Source: Gemmatimonadota bacterium (lineage in GTDB: Bacteria; Gemmatimonadota; Gemmatimonadetes; Gemmatimonadales; GWC2-71-9). Taken from it: DNA of 64,000 nt. Within the stretch, counting starts at the first letter, position 1. Each line of letters starts with the position of its first letter. The DNA lies in contig SHZU01000010.1 of NCBI GenBank assembly GCA_009692115.1, forward strand, positions 88,940 through 152,939, read 5' to 3'. Under the pieces are notes generated by a model. That model saw only the letters and a program-made list of their open reading frames with translations. It ran no database searches and was not told where the DNA came from. The position numbers were made by a program, and so were the translations under genes. Positions 1 through 9,293 of the stretch are shown here, one piece after another.

Positions 1-541
1 AGTCCCAGGCGTACTCGGTGATCAGGGTCCGAGACATCACTCGGCCGGGATGGCGCATCAAATACTCCAAGACCGTGTATTCCTTCGGGGTCAGGTCGAG
101 CAGCTTTCCGCTCCGGCGGACCTCCCGGGTCGCCGTGTCGAGTTCCAGTTCGCCGACCACCAGGCGGGTCGAGCGGATCTGAGGAGGGCGGCGAGCGATC
201 GCCTCGACCCGGGCCAGCAGCTCCTCGAAGGCGAAGGGCTTGGTCACATAGTCGTCGGCTCCGGCCCGGAGCGCCTGGACCTTGTGGTCGACGGCATCTT
301 GGGCGGTCAGCACTAGAATTGGGGTCGTGACACCCCGATCCCTGAGGGTGCGGAGCACTTCGTACCCGGTCATGCCCGGCAACCGCAGGTCCAGAATCAC
401 GAGGTCATAATGGCCCCCTGACGCTAGGCGAAGGGCCTCAAGGCCGTCATCGACGAGATCGGCGTGGTACCCCTGCTCTTCCATTCCGCGTTTGACGTAC
501 TGGCCGACGATCCGATCGTCCTCCACGACCAAGAGCTTCAC
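1..541 (-). CDS. OmpR-family response regulator (C-terminus cut by window edge)
   Basis: Translating the minus strand from a GTG at 541 gives an open frame to the left edge. It begins VKLLVVEDDRIVGQYVKRGM, the receiver domain with the acidic pair EDD. The phosphoacceptor region VILDLRLPGMTGYEV, the Thr in LTAQDA and the Lys in VTKPF all follow. A winged-helix DNA-binding domain comes next (LDLTPKEYTVLEYLM, then RVMSRTLITEYAWD), so this is an OmpR/PhoB-type transcription factor missing only its last residues. The start GTG overlaps the stop of the upstream histidine kinase gene (GTGA), which implies translational coupling and a cognate pair. Its regulon is not visible. Confidence 0.93.
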   Translation of the reverse strand, partial: MKLLVVEDDRIVGQYVKRGMEEQGYHADLVDDGLEALRLASGGHYDLVILDLRLPGMTGYEVLRTLRDRGVTTPILVLTAQDAVDHKVQALRAGADDYVTKPFAFEELLARVEAIARRPPQIRSTRLVVGELELDTATREVRRSGKLLDLTPKEYTVLEYLMRHPGRVMSRTLITEYAWD

Positions 542-2067
542 GAGCTGCCTCCGGCGTCAGTCGGGAGAACCACGGTGAACAGGCTTCCGAGCCCAAACGC
601 ACTCTCGACATCGATCCGGCCCCGGTGATCCTGAATGATGCCGTAGGCGATCGACAGCCCCAATCCCGTCCCCTGTCCGGGCGGCTTCGTGGTGTAGAAC
701 GGCTCGAAGATCTTGGCCACTTCGGCGGCGGGAATGCCGAGCCCGGTGTCCCGGACCTCGATCAAGGCTTCCGCGTCGGCCGCCGCCGGCCGAGTGGTGA
801 GGGTGAGGGTGCCGCCGTTGACCATGGCATCGACGGCATTGAGCAGCAACGCCATCAGGACCTGGATCAACTGCTCGTCATTGGCCTGCACGGTGAGATC
901 GCCGGGGTGGAGCTCAGTTGTGACGGTCAGGCGCTTGAATCGCTTGTGATGTTTGAGGAGGAACAGCGTCCGTTCGACCACGTCATTGATGCGGACCGAG
1001 TTCTTGGGCCGAGTCGAGGAATGGCGGCTGAACTCGAGGAGCCCGTCCACGATCTTGCTGCAGCGCTGGACCTCTTTGTCGATGATGTCGAGGAACTCTT
1101 TGACGCTGGCGTCGGCGTGGCTGCTGAGCCGGGCGTCAACGGCGGCCGCGCACGCCGCGATGGTCGCCAGGGGATTGTTGATCTCATGCATGACCCCCGC
1201 CGCGAGTTGGCCGACCGCGGCGAGTTTTTCCTGCCGGAGGATCTGGTGCTGGACGTTTCTGGCCTCGGTCACGTCCTCGCCGATGGTAATGACATGAGTG
1301 ACGTCAGCCCCTTCGAGCCGCATCGGCACCCGCGACGTCAGATAGACTCGCCGCCCCCCCCCCTGCCCCACGACGATTTCCGCCTGGCGACTCTGGCCGG
1401 TTTCGAAGACCTGATCGAACTCTTCCTTGAGCTGGTCGGCCGGTTGTCGGGTCAACACCTGGAAGACCGAACGGCCGACCACGTCATCCCGCGGGACGCC
1501 CTGGGTGCCGGTTTCTCGTTCCCGATTCCAGAATTGAATCCGGTACGATCGGTCGACCACATAGAGGCCGACCGGGAGGCTGTCGATCACCAAGCCGGTA
1601 AAGCGCCGCTGCTCAGAGATCTCGCGAGACCGACTGGCCACCTCGAGGGCCAGATCTTCGGCCAAGGTCATCGAGTCGAGGAAGGGGGCCAGCAGGTCCT
1701 GGAGGACGTCGACCACTGCGACCAGCACGTCCGGCTGGCCCGGGTCCCGCTCGATTTCGAGCACCCCGAGCCGTGAGCCGGCGTGAATCAGCGGAACCCG
1801 TAACGTGTCAGGAGGCGCCGGCGGGAGCTCGTCGAGGGTCGGGGCGAACGCCAGCCGGGGGGGGCTCGCAATCCCCGCGCACCGATTGGCACTGGCCTCG
1901 CGGTGCCAGAGGCAGACAGAGCGGAATTGGTGGCCCTGTTGGATTGCCCCGGCAGCCGACGCCAGCGTATCGTCTGGCGGAAGGCCGCTGTTGATGATCC
2001 GGGCCACCCGGCCCAGCAGGTCCAAGGCGGTACCGCCAAGCGAGGTCTGCACGCGAGAGGGACTCAC
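538..2067 (-). CDS. PAS-domain sensor histidine kinase
   Basis: This is a 509-residue histidine kinase starting at GTG 2067, with AAGG six bases upstream. The N-terminal ~130 residues look like a GAF-type sensor module. A PAS domain follows (from about residue 155, SLPVGLYVVDRSYRIQFWN), then the HisKA dimerisation helix with the phosphoacceptor His in AAGVMHEINNPLATI (near residue 295). The HATPase domain has its N box (LLLNAVDAM), G1 box (VRDTGLGIP) and G2 box (GQGTGLGLS). No membrane segment is evident, so it is probably a soluble sensor. The kinase core resembles NtrB/AtoS-type kinases, yet the coupled regulator is OmpR-type rather than an NtrC-type activator. The signal is unknown. Confidence 0.93.
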   Translation of the reverse strand: MSPSRVQTSLGGTALDLLGRVARIINSGLPPDDTLASAAGAIQQGHQFRSVCLWHREASANRCAGIASPPRLAFAPTLDELPPAPPDTLRVPLIHAGSRLGVLEIERDPGQPDVLVAVVDVLQDLLAPFLDSMTLAEDLALEVASRSREISEQRRFTGLVIDSLPVGLYVVDRSYRIQFWNRERETGTQGVPRDDVVGRSVFQVLTRQPADQLKEEFDQVFETGQSRQAEIVVGQGGGRRVYLTSRVPMRLEGADVTHVITIGEDVTEARNVQHQILRQEKLAAVGQLAAGVMHEINNPLATIAACAAAVDARLSSHADASVKEFLDIIDKEVQRCSKIVDGLLEFSRHSSTRPKNSVRINDVVERTLFLLKHHKRFKRLTVTTELHPGDLTVQANDEQLIQVLMALLLNAVDAMVNGGTLTLTTRPAAADAEALIEVRDTGLGIPAAEVAKIFEPFYTTKPPGQGTGLGLSIAYGIIQDHRGRIDVESAFGLGSLFTVVLPTDAGGSS

Positions 2068-2130
2068 GGCCTTAAATTAACCCCACGGCCCCGATCCGGC
2101 CCGACCGATTCCACCCGAGGAGCGCTCCAC

Positions 2131-2685
2131 ATGGGACTTGCCCTAGTCATTCTGTTCATGGTGGCCGGGTTTGCGATCCTGACCTATAACGGGGTGACCA
2201 GCCTCCGAGCTACCGCCGACAACGCGTGGGCTGATATCGACGTCCAGCTGAAACGTCGCCACGACCTGATCCCCTCGCTGGTTGCCGCGGTGCAAGGGCA
2301 CGCCGGCTACGAACGAAGCACGCTCGAGGCGGTCGTCGCCGCCCGCCAGCGAGCCGCCTCCGCCACGGGCCCTCGGGCAGCCGGCGAAGCGGAGGGCATC
2401 CTGGCCGGATCAGTCCACCAGGTGCTGGCCTTGGCCGAGGCCTACCCCGATCTCAAGGCCGCCGAGAGTTTTCTCTCACTCCAACAGAACTTGACTGAGA
2501 TCGAGGATCACGTCCAGCAGGCCCGCCGGTACTACAACGCCGTGGTCCGGGACCTCAACACCAAGATCCAGCAGTTTCCGTCGAACCTGCTGGCCCGCCC
2601 GCTCGGATTCGCCGAGCGAGAGTCGTTCGGCATCAATGAAGCCGAACGGGCGGCTCCCCGCATCGACCTCGGACGGGGCGGATGA
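2131..2685 (+). CDS. lemA: LemA family protein
   Basis: This 184-residue LemA family protein has one N-terminal membrane helix ([20 protein letters not shown]) and a long four-helix bundle with the family signature [20 protein letters not shown]. Later it has [22 protein letters not shown] residues and the [18 protein letters not shown] stretch. The ATG at 2131 is chosen because GAGGAGCG precedes it and the membrane segment starts there; the frame is open further upstream but opposite the kinase gene. The stop overlaps the next gene by four bases (ATGA), and LemA/DUF2207 pairing is a recurrent arrangement. The biochemical role of LemA proteins is not settled; an envelope function is likely. 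Confidence 0.93.
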   Translation: MGLALVILFMVAGFAILTYNGVTSLRATADNAWADIDVQLKRRHDLIPSLVAAVQGHAGYERSTLEAVVAARQRAASATGPRAAGEAEGILAGSVHQVLALAEAYPDLKAAESFLSLQQNLTEIEDHVQQARRYYNAVVRDLNTKIQQFPSNLLARPLGFAERESFGINEAERAAPRIDLGRGG

Positions 2686-4391
2686 TCGGGCTCCTGATCG
2701 CCCTCGGGCTCGGGATGGCGGTGCCGCTCCATGGCCAGGAACGGTCGCTCGCGATCGAACGGTTCGACGCGGCCATTACGGTGAACCGGGACGGAACCAT
2801 CGACGTGGTCGAAACGATCACCGCCCGGTTCGCGGGGTCCTGGAACGGGTTGTTCCGAACCATCCCGGTCGAGTACCGGACGCCGCAGGGCTTCAATTGG
2901 ACCATCCGGCTCGATTTTATCGACGCGACCGACGAGCAAGGCCGGGTGCTCAAGACCGAAGCGGCGCGCGAACGCCATTATCTCAAGTACAAGGTGTGGG
3001 TCCCCGGCGCTCTCGATGCCACCAAGACCATCGTCCTCCGGTACCGGGCCAAGAACGGGCTTCGGTTTTTCGAGGATCACGATGAGCTGTATTGGAACGC
3101 GACCGGCGATGAATGGGACGTTCCGATCCAATCGGCGAGCGCCACCGTCATCCTGCCACCGGACGCAGCCGGCATTCGGGCCACCGCCTTCAACGGGTCC
3201 TACGGCGCCACCTCCCGCGATGCCTCGGTGATCACCGAGGGCACCACGACCCGAGTCACCCTGCCGGCGCCACTCGCCTTCCGGGAAGGCTTGACCATCG
3301 TCGTCGGATGGAACAAAGGCCTGGTGTCGGAACCGACGACCGGCGATCGGGCGCTCGGTTTTCTGGCGGCCAATTGGCCGCTCCTGATTCCGATCCCGGT
3401 GTTTTTCGGGATGTTTGCCCTGTGGCGGCGCCGCGGGCGGGATCCCAAACGGCGTCCGATCAGCGTGCAGTACGACCCCCCGCCCGGAATGTCCCCAGCC
3501 GAGGCCGGGACGTTGCTGGACAATTCCGCCGATATGAGGGACATCACGGGGACCTTGATCGACTTGGCCGTCCGGGGATATCTCAAGATCGAGGAGAAAG
3601 AAGAGAAATCTCTCTTCGGGCTGATCAGCACAGAGGAGTTCGTCTTTCACCGCCAGCCCGTCCCGGCCGGCTCGACGGACCTGAAGGAGCATGAACGCGC
3701 CGTCCTCGACGGCATCTTTGGCGGGAGCGGCCGGTCCACGATCGAGCTCTCCGAGCTCGAGAACCGTTTCTACAAAATCCTTCCGACGATCCGGAACGGC
3801 ATCTTCGCGGAACTGGTGGCCAAGAAATACTACCGGACCCGACCCGACTCGGTTCATGGGGCCGCGATGTTCGGCGCGGTGGCCCTCGGCGCGGCCATTG
3901 GCATCGGCGGCGCGATCCTGTCACCTCATGTCAACCTCACCCCGGTGCCGTTCATCGTAGCGGGTGCCCTCTCGGCCATCATCGCGGGAATTTTTGGCTA
4001 CTTCATGCCGGCTCGCACCGAAGCGGGCGCCCGGGCGCTCGAACGGGTGCGCGGGTTTGAAGAGTTCTTGGAGCGGGTCGAGGGCGACCGGCTGCGGGAC
4101 TTCGTCAAGACGCCGGAGCTCTTCGAGCGATGTCTGCCGTTTGCGATGGCGTTTGGGGTCGAGAAACAGTGGGCCAAGGCGTTCCAGGGGATCTACACCA
4201 CACCGCCAACATGGTACGCCGGCGGGAACTATGCCTCGTTCAACGCCGCGAGCTTCTCGCACCGGCTCTCGACGATGTCGACCCGGGCCGAGTCGGCGAT
4301 GACGTCGGCCCCTCGAAGTTCGAGCGGCTCGGGATTCAGTGGCGGGTCGTCTGGTGGCGGCGGCGGCGGTGGGGGCGGCGGCGGGTTCTAG
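2682..4391 (+). CDS. DUF2207 family membrane protein with glycine-rich tail
   Basis: This is a 569-residue DUF2207 protein. A signal-like N-terminus ([18 protein letters not shown]) is followed by an extracytoplasmic beta-rich domain with [14 protein letters not shown] and the ERHYLKYKV region. A first membrane helix lies near residue 230 ([17 protein letters not shown]). A cytoplasmic winged-helix-like part ([20 protein letters not shown]) follows, then two further helices around residues 395-445. The C-terminus is low-complexity Ser/Gly ending in about eleven consecutive glycines, as is usual for this family. It overlaps lemA by four bases, so the pair is one translationally coupled operon. 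Function is unknown; an envelope role with LemA is inferred from pairing. Confidence 0.9.
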   Translation: MIGLLIALGLGMAVPLHGQERSLAIERFDAAITVNRDGTIDVVETITARFAGSWNGLFRTIPVEYRTPQGFNWTIRLDFIDATDEQGRVLKTEAARERHYLKYKVWVPGALDATKTIVLRYRAKNGLRFFEDHDELYWNATGDEWDVPIQSASATVILPPDAAGIRATAFNGSYGATSRDASVITEGTTTRVTLPAPLAFREGLTIVVGWNKGLVSEPTTGDRALGFLAANWPLLIPIPVFFGMFALWRRRGRDPKRRPISVQYDPPPGMSPAEAGTLLDNSADMRDITGTLIDLAVRGYLKIEEKEEKSLFGLISTEEFVFHRQPVPAGSTDLKEHERAVLDGIFGGSGRSTIELSELENRFYKILPTIRNGIFAELVAKKYYRTRPDSVHGAAMFGAVALGAAIGIGGAILSPHVNLTPVPFIVAGALSAIIAGIFGYFMPARTEAGARALERVRGFEEFLERVEGDRLRDFVKTPELFERCLPFAMAFGVEKQWAKAFQGIYTTPPTWYAGGNYASFNAASFSHRLSTMSTRAESAMTSAPRSSSGSGFSGGSSGGGGGGGGGGGF

Positions 4392-4948
4392 GCCCCAAGG
4401 TATAAGGTTACTTCGTGTTCGCCGGCGGCGGTGAAGATGGCCCGCTCCGCCGGCAGCGGCACCTCATCTACCGCCACCCGGGCCACGCCAAAATGACCGG
4501 GGAGCCCGAGGGCCACGGCGATCGGCGGGCCGAACGCCACGGCCAGGCGTACCGTGACCCATTCGGCCCGGGCCCGGATGTCCACGTCGACCAGGGTCCG
4601 GTGGACCCGGAGCCGACGGACGACCAACGTGCGCCATCCGTCGGGAAGCCAGGGGACGAGTTCGAGCCGCCCGCCGATCCCGTCAGATTGAGCACCGAGC
4701 AAGCCGCCGACGACCCGCTCCAGAAAATTAGCTGGGTCCATCACCGCATCCGACCGAACCCGGCACCAGAGCCGGGCATCGGCGAGCAAGTCCGCGATCT
4801 CCGCTTCGGTCCAGTCCCTGATTCGGGTGCCGGCCGGGCCGACACGCAACTGTCCCCCGACGCGGCCCAGCGCCCAAGCCACGGCTTGGTCGAGGGCTGC
4901 CTCGGGGGACGACACCGCCGAGTAGTGCCGGCTTAGCTGCTCAGCCAA
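4388..4948 (-). CDS. Hypothetical protein, possible stand-alone glycosidase-type beta domain
   Basis: This 186-residue protein has no confident family match. The best start is TTG 4948, with AAGG just upstream; it overlaps the end of the peroxiredoxin gene by eight bases, implying coupling. The stretch [20 protein letters not shown] followed by alternating hydrophobic strands recalls the C-terminal beta-sandwich of GH65/GH15-like glycosidases, but no catalytic domain is present here. No signal peptide or membrane helix is seen. The 3' end converges on the DUF2207 gene with a four-base overlap. Its conserved position behind the superoxide dismutase and peroxiredoxin genes would be the first clue to test; no function is assigned. 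Confidence 0.6.
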   Translation of the reverse strand: MAEQLSRHYSAVSSPEAALDQAVAWALGRVGGQLRVGPAGTRIRDWTEAEIADLLADARLWCRVRSDAVMDPANFLERVVGGLLGAQSDGIGGRLELVPWLPDGWRTLVVRRLRVHRTLVDVDIRARAEWVTVRLAVAFGPPIAVALGLPGHFGVARVAVDEVPLPAERAIFTAAGEHEVTLYLGA

Positions 4949-5399
4949 GCGCCTTGATCTGGGTCAGGAGATCGGCGGTATCACGCTTGTGGCCGAGTTC
5001 GGCCTCTTCGTGGGTCCACCGAACGGTGCCCTTTTTGTCGATCAACACATAGGCCCGTTTGCTGAAGAACTTGTCCTCGATGAGCGTGCCGTACTTCCGG
5101 GTGACCTCCCGCTTGAAATCGCTCAAGAGATCCACGGCCATCTTCTCCTTGGCTTTGAATTCCTTGAGGGTCGGGACCGAATCGACGCTGATGGGCAACA
5201 CGACCGTGTCGGCGGATTGAAACTGGGAATAATCCTCGGAGAACGCGCACATCTCGGCGGTACACACGCCGGTAAAGGCCAACGGGAAAAACGCGAGCAG
5301 GACGTTCTTGCCCTGGAGCGCCGAAAGCTTGACCTCGGCCGCACCGGTCGAGGGCAACGCGAAATCGGGGGCAGCGGAACCGAGAGCGGGTAGCGACAT
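4941..5399 (-). CDS. Peroxiredoxin (AhpC/TSA superfamily)
   Basis: This 152-residue thioredoxin-fold peroxidase reduces H2O2 or organic peroxides. It begins MSLPALGSAAPDFALPSTG, and the active-site loop is PLAFTGVCTAEMC, with the peroxidatic Cys at residue 46 and a second Cys at 51. The FxPxAFTxxC pattern and the compact length suit the AhpE/1-Cys or atypical 2-Cys class. ATG 5399 is chosen because the family N-terminus starts there; the frame extends further upstream only across the dismutase gene. It starts one base after the superoxide dismutase stop, so superoxide dismutation and removal of the peroxide product are encoded together. Confidence 0.93.
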   Translation of the reverse strand: MSLPALGSAAPDFALPSTGAAEVKLSALQGKNVLLAFFPLAFTGVCTAEMCAFSEDYSQFQSADTVVLPISVDSVPTLKEFKAKEKMAVDLLSDFKREVTRKYGTLIEDKFFSKRAYVLIDKKGTVRWTHEEAELGHKRDTADLLTQIKALG

Positions 5400-5400
5400 G

Positions 5401-6000
5401 TTAGGCAGCCCGCTTCGCGACGAGCGTCCAGTTGACCGTCGACCACCACGCCCCGAGATACTCGGCCCGGCGGTTTTGGTACTTGAGATAGTAGGCGTGT
5501 TCCCAGACATCGCAGCCCAAGAGCACTTTCTTGCCGTCCATGACCGGGCAGTCCTGGTTCGGCGAACTTTCGATGGCCAAGCCGCCGGCTCCTTGAATCA
5601 GCCACGCCCACCCGCTGCCGAAGCGGGTCATCCCGGCCTTCTGGAACTGTTCCTTGAACTTGTCGAAGCCGCCGAACGCGGTGTCGATGGACTGCGCCAG
5701 GTCGCCGGTCGGGGCCGAGGCGCCGCCCGGCGTCATCAGCTCCCAGAACAGGGTGTGATTGTAATGGCCGCCGCCGTTGTTCCGGACCGCGGTCCGAATG
5801 GCCTCGGGCACCTGGCTCAAATTCCCGATCAGCTGCTCGATCGAGAGCTTCTCGAGATCCGGGTAATCCTTGAGCGCGGCATTCAGATTGTTGACGTACG
5901 CGTCATGATGCTTGTCGTGGTGAATCCGCATCGTCGGCTCGTCAAGGTGCGGTTCCAGGGCGTTGTAGGCGTACGGGAGTGGCGGCAGAGTATGCGGCAT
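5401..6000 (-). CDS. sodA: Superoxide dismutase (Fe/Mn family)
   Basis: This 199-residue Fe/Mn superoxide dismutase converts superoxide to O2 and H2O2. The four metal ligands are visible: His27 in MRIHHDKHH, His82 in GHYNHTLFW, and Asp164 and His168 in [12 protein letters not shown] 6000 is chosen because GGAGCC lies eight bases upstream and the protein then starts at the family N-terminus ([10 protein letters not shown]). An upstream in-frame ATG at 6108 would add 36 residues beginning [12 protein letters not shown], a weak export-signal candidate, so a secreted form cannot be excluded. The sequence alone does not settle Fe versus Mn. It is followed at one-base distance by a peroxiredoxin gene. 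Confidence 0.95.
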   Translation of the reverse strand: MPHTLPPLPYAYNALEPHLDEPTMRIHHDKHHDAYVNNLNAALKDYPDLEKLSIEQLIGNLSQVPEAIRTAVRNNGGGHYNHTLFWELMTPGGASAPTGDLAQSIDTAFGGFDKFKEQFQKAGMTRFGSGWAWLIQGAGGLAIESSPNQDCPVMDGKKVLLGCDVWEHAYYLKYQNRRAEYLGAWWSTVNWTLVAKRAA

Positions 6001-6112
6001 CGATTGGCTCCAACCAGAAATTATTGAATTCCGACCAAAATCGAAGGGATTCGGTCCGCCAATAATGGCGACCCCGAGCGCTTGAAGCAACGGGCGGCGG
6101 CTGAGCACGCGA

Positions 6113-6427
6113 CTACCTCGAGGTGACGGTGAACCTGATCAGCACGCCTTCGACGAATTCGACTTCGCACCGGCGATCTTGGCTGAGGTAGACCGAGCTA
6201 CTGACCCTGAGCGAGCCCTCGGCGCGGCTAGCGATCGACTCCGGCCGGCCCAGCAGGGCGTCGACCTCTTCGACCAGCACCCCCTTGCGAAGCCCGCCCA
6301 CCGGAGCGGCTCCCTCGCCGTGGAGCCCAGGGCGTTCCGTCTTGGACGCCAGCACCGGGGAGAAATCCAGGTACTCGGCGAGGGCCCGCATCACGCCATC
6401 CGGGGTCAGGGGCTCGTCGGGCACCAC
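6113..6427 (-). CDS. Small hypothetical protein, possibly frameshifted at its 5' end
   Basis: This is a roughly 104-residue frame from a GTG near 6427. Its C-terminal half ([19 protein letters not shown] … [18 protein letters not shown]) has the look of a small conserved beta domain that follows a KGM-x-EVxxLLGxP helix. No good ribosome site precedes the GTG. A different minus frame starting with TTG at 6488 overlaps the dipeptidase stop and encodes [20 protein letters not shown], a plausible N-terminal helix. It runs out of phase with the conserved part, so the true gene may be a single protein with a frameshift around 6430. Function is unknown. Confidence 0.5.
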   Translation of the reverse strand: MVPDEPLTPDGVMRALAEYLDFSPVLASKTERPGLHGEGAAPVGGLRKGVLVEEVDALLGRPESIASRAEGSLRVSSSVYLSQDRRCEVEFVEGVLIRFTVTSR

Positions 6428-6484
6428 CGGCTTGCAGCGAAGATTGAACCGCGAGCAGAGCCAACCGGATGGTGTTCTCCTGGT

Positions 6485-7741
6485 TCAAGACACGGGCTTC
6501 CGGTCCAGCTGCTGGATGGTCTTGATCGACGCCGGCCGCTCCTTCTTGAGCCTAGCCGCCACCTTCTCGGCGGTTTCGATGACCCGGAGCACGTTCTCAC
6601 CCGCGAGCTTCCGGAGGTCGGATTCACTCCATCCTCGGCGGGCCAATTCCGCGAACAGCGCCGGGAAGGTCCCGACATCCTCGAGGCCCTCGATCACATC
6701 GTCGATCCCATCAAAGTCGCTGCCGATTCCTACGTGATCGACACCGGCCATTTTTCGGACATAGTCGATCGAGTTGGCAACCTCGGCGAGAGTGACCTTC
6801 GGGGCCGGATTGGCGGCGTCCCACATCTTCATGTCACGAGCCCGATCCGCTCCCGCCTGCCGGGCCAACTCCGCTTGTTTGGCCGAGCGGGCCTTGTCGT
6901 GGTCATAGAGCCGCTGGGACACAAAGAAGGTCACAAAGGGCACCATGACGACGCCGCCGTTCTTCGAAACCCGGGCCAAAATCGAATCCGGCACGTTCCG
7001 GGGGTGGTTCGACATGATCCGGGCCCCGGAATGCGAGAAAATGACCGGCGCTTCCGTCACGTTCAACGCATCACTCATGACCCCGGGCGACACGTGCGAC
7101 AGATCGAGGAGCATCCCGAGCCGGTTCATCTCGCGGACCACTTCTTCGCCGAACCGGGTCAGGCCCCCGTGGGTCGGCTTGTCAAGCGCGGCATCGGCCC
7201 AGTCAAGGGTCACGTTGTGAGTCAACGTCATGTAGCGGGCGCCGAGATCGAAGTAGGCGCGGAGGGCTCCGAGCGAGTTCTCGATGGCGTGGCCCCCCTC
7301 CATCCCAAGCATCGAGCCGATCCGGCCCTCGGCAAAGGCCTGCCGGAGACAGAGGGCGGTGGTGCAGTATTGGAGCCGGTCAGGATATCGTTCGATGATC
7401 CGTTTCGCGACGTCGATCTGCTCGAGCTGGACCCGGGCGTACCCGGAGTCCTTGATCTCGCCCGGGATGTAGACCGACCAGAACTGGCCCCCGAGCATCC
7501 CCTGCTTGAGGCGATCGAAATCGGTATGCCCCCCGGTCCGGCCGCGGAGGTTGTAGCCGACGACATCCATGGCCAGCCCGGCTTTGTCTTCCCGGAGGCG
7601 CCAGGGCAAGTCGTTGTGGCCGTCGATGAGGGGGGTGGTGGCGAGGACCTTCTTCGCCAGGGTCAGGTACTGATCGTCCTGGGCCGCCAGGGGGGCCGCG
7701 ACGACGCCCGTGAGCACGAGAAGCAGTTTGAAGCGACGCAT
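6485..7741 (-). CDS. Secreted dipeptidase, peptidase family M19 (renal dipeptidase type)
   Basis: This 418-residue zinc dipeptidase belongs to the amidohydrolase fold. A signal peptide (MRRFKLLLVLTGVVAAPLAAQ) precedes the M19 metal motif DGHNDLPW (His-x-Asp). The bridging Glu is in GMEGGHAIENS, LTHNVTLDWAD follows, and the distal ligands are in LLDLSHVS and IFSHSGAR. The substrate/metal-loop Asp occurs in VGIGSDFDG. Start ATG 7741 is chosen over TTG 7759 because the signal peptide begins there. M19 enzymes cleave L,L and L,D dipeptides, and some hydrolyse beta-lactams. Context: it precedes the small unknown gene and lies downstream of an amino-acid permease on the same strand. Confidence 0.94.
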   Translation of the reverse strand: MRRFKLLLVLTGVVAAPLAAQDDQYLTLAKKVLATTPLIDGHNDLPWRLREDKAGLAMDVVGYNLRGRTGGHTDFDRLKQGMLGGQFWSVYIPGEIKDSGYARVQLEQIDVAKRIIERYPDRLQYCTTALCLRQAFAEGRIGSMLGMEGGHAIENSLGALRAYFDLGARYMTLTHNVTLDWADAALDKPTHGGLTRFGEEVVREMNRLGMLLDLSHVSPGVMSDALNVTEAPVIFSHSGARIMSNHPRNVPDSILARVSKNGGVVMVPFVTFFVSQRLYDHDKARSAKQAELARQAGADRARDMKMWDAANPAPKVTLAEVANSIDYVRKMAGVDHVGIGSDFDGIDDVIEGLEDVGTFPALFAELARRGWSESDLRKLAGENVLRVIETAEKVAARLKKERPASIKTIQQLDRKPVS

Positions 7742-7850
7742 AAACGAATCCGTAGGCAAGGGTCAACACCGGACCACCACCTCAATTCTAGCTCCTTCCA
7801 CATCCAAGGAGAACGCTGCACCCGTCTGCCGGAGGCCGTGACGCGATCGC

Positions 7851-9197
7851 TCAGCCTTCGGCCGTGGCTCCGGCTCGGAGCACCGCGTCCATATCGTAAC
7901 CCGAGGCAGCCAAGCGGCGGCGGCGGATAGCGTAGTAGGCCGCCCCGGCGGCCAGGACCGCGAGGTACCCCGCCGAGATGACCAGGTTGTCGAGGAAGCC
8001 CAGGGCGAAAAATCCGGCCGACATCAGCAGCAGCAGGGTGACCACGACCGTCCGGCTGGCGCCCTCAAGCCGGAAACCGGCCGCCGCCCATTCGGACGGC
8101 ATGGCCTTGGACATCCGGAGTAAGGCGAGACCCTGGAGCACCTGCAGGATCATGACGCCCATGACAGCCATCATGGCGTACTGGCGAATCGTCCCGCCGA
8201 GCAGCACCGCCACGATCGAGAGGACCGTCATGAGCCCTACCGCCTGGGCCGGGACACCGGCCCGATTTCTGGCGGCCAGTCCCTCGGGAAAAACCCGGGC
8301 CCGGGCCATCGCCAAAATATCCCGCGAGTGGATCAGCAGCATCCCGTTGATCGAGGTGGCGGCGGCCAGGACCGCAGCGATCGCGATCACGCCGCCGATC
8401 CACGACGGCAGAAACACCTCCGCCGCCCGAGCCACCGGCGCACTGGTCTCCTTGAGGCTCTGCCAGGGCAGGAGCGCCGGAACGGCGAACGACACCAGGG
8501 CGTAGCTGGTGAGCACGACGACAAATCCGATCAGCAGGGTGAGCGGAATGGTCCGGGCGGGGTTCTTGATCTCGCCGCCGAGTTCGGTGATGACGGTGAT
8601 CCCGGCATAGGAGAGAAAGGCCAGCACCGCGCCGTTCGCCACCGGACCGAATCCGTTCGGCATGAACGGCGTGATCAGTTCCGGCTTGGCGTTGGCGACT
8701 CCTCCAATGCCGAACCCAAACATGATGACCAAGAACCCGATGGTCATGGCAATCTGAACCGACACGGTGAGTTGTACGGTCGTCAGATTCAGCACCGCAA
8801 ACACCACCACCGACGCGAGGGCCACCCAGCGCCGGTCGGCCGCGGGCCAGAAGTAGGCGATGTAGTCGGCCAGGCCATAGGCGACCAGCGCAATACTCAC
8901 CACCACCGAGACCACGGTGATCCAGACCCCAAGGAACCCGTAGACCGGGGCCAGGGTCCGGGCGACGGCGACGTTGGCGGCGCCGCTCACGTGCACCGCG
9001 CTCCCGATCGAGGCACCAACCAGACAGGAGATGGCCGCCAGTCCGCCGGCGATGAGGTAGGAGAGAAACGCGGCGGGGCCCGCCTCGGCCGCGAGCTGGC
9101 CCGGGAGGACGAAGATCGAGGCCCCAATGACGTAGCCGACCAGGGTAAACACGGCGGCGGCGAGGCCGATAGTGCGATGGCTGGTTTGGTCGGTCAT
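7851..9197 (-). CDS. APC-family amino acid permease
   Basis: This 448-residue integral membrane protein has about twelve hydrophobic helices. The first carries the APC unwound-helix motif VGYVIGASIFVLPGQL, and later there are GAVLAFLSYAGITVITELGG and ISAGYLAVLAAGAAYYAIRR. It presumably imports amino acids or polyamines; the sequence does not give the substrate. ATG 9197 is chosen because the transporter N-terminus starts there and GGAG is found upstream. It is divergent from the crotonase-family gene at 9294, leaving about 95 bases of shared promoter region. The secreted dipeptidase downstream would supply amino acids for uptake. Confidence 0.9.
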   Translation of the reverse strand: MTDQTSHRTIGLAAAVFTLVGYVIGASIFVLPGQLAAEAGPAAFLSYLIAGGLAAISCLVGASIGSAVHVSGAANVAVARTLAPVYGFLGVWITVVSVVVSIALVAYGLADYIAYFWPAADRRWVALASVVVFAVLNLTTVQLTVSVQIAMTIGFLVIMFGFGIGGVANAKPELITPFMPNGFGPVANGAVLAFLSYAGITVITELGGEIKNPARTIPLTLLIGFVVVLTSYALVSFAVPALLPWQSLKETSAPVARAAEVFLPSWIGGVIAIAAVLAAATSINGMLLIHSRDILAMARARVFPEGLAARNRAGVPAQAVGLMTVLSIVAVLLGGTIRQYAMMAVMGVMILQVLQGLALLRMSKAMPSEWAAAGFRLEGASRTVVVTLLLLMSAGFFALGFLDNLVISAGYLAVLAAGAAYYAIRRRRLAASGYDMDAVLRAGATAEG

Positions 9198-9293
9198 CGG
9201 GTAATTTCTCCGCGGGGGATGCGGGGTGGCCCAACCGCTTGACGCCTGAACATAACGGTTGTTGTTTTCTGGGGTACCCTCTCTGGGATAATC

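Noticed and set aside
625..1776. Long plus-strand reading frame opposite the histidine kinase
   Set aside because: It is antisense to a kinase with all catalytic boxes and has the Arg/Gly/His-rich composition typical of shadows in GC-rich DNA.
6001..6108. N-terminal extension of superoxide dismutase as a signal peptide
   Set aside because: A good ribosome site precedes the internal ATG 6000, which matches the family N-terminus; the extension is kept only as an alternative.
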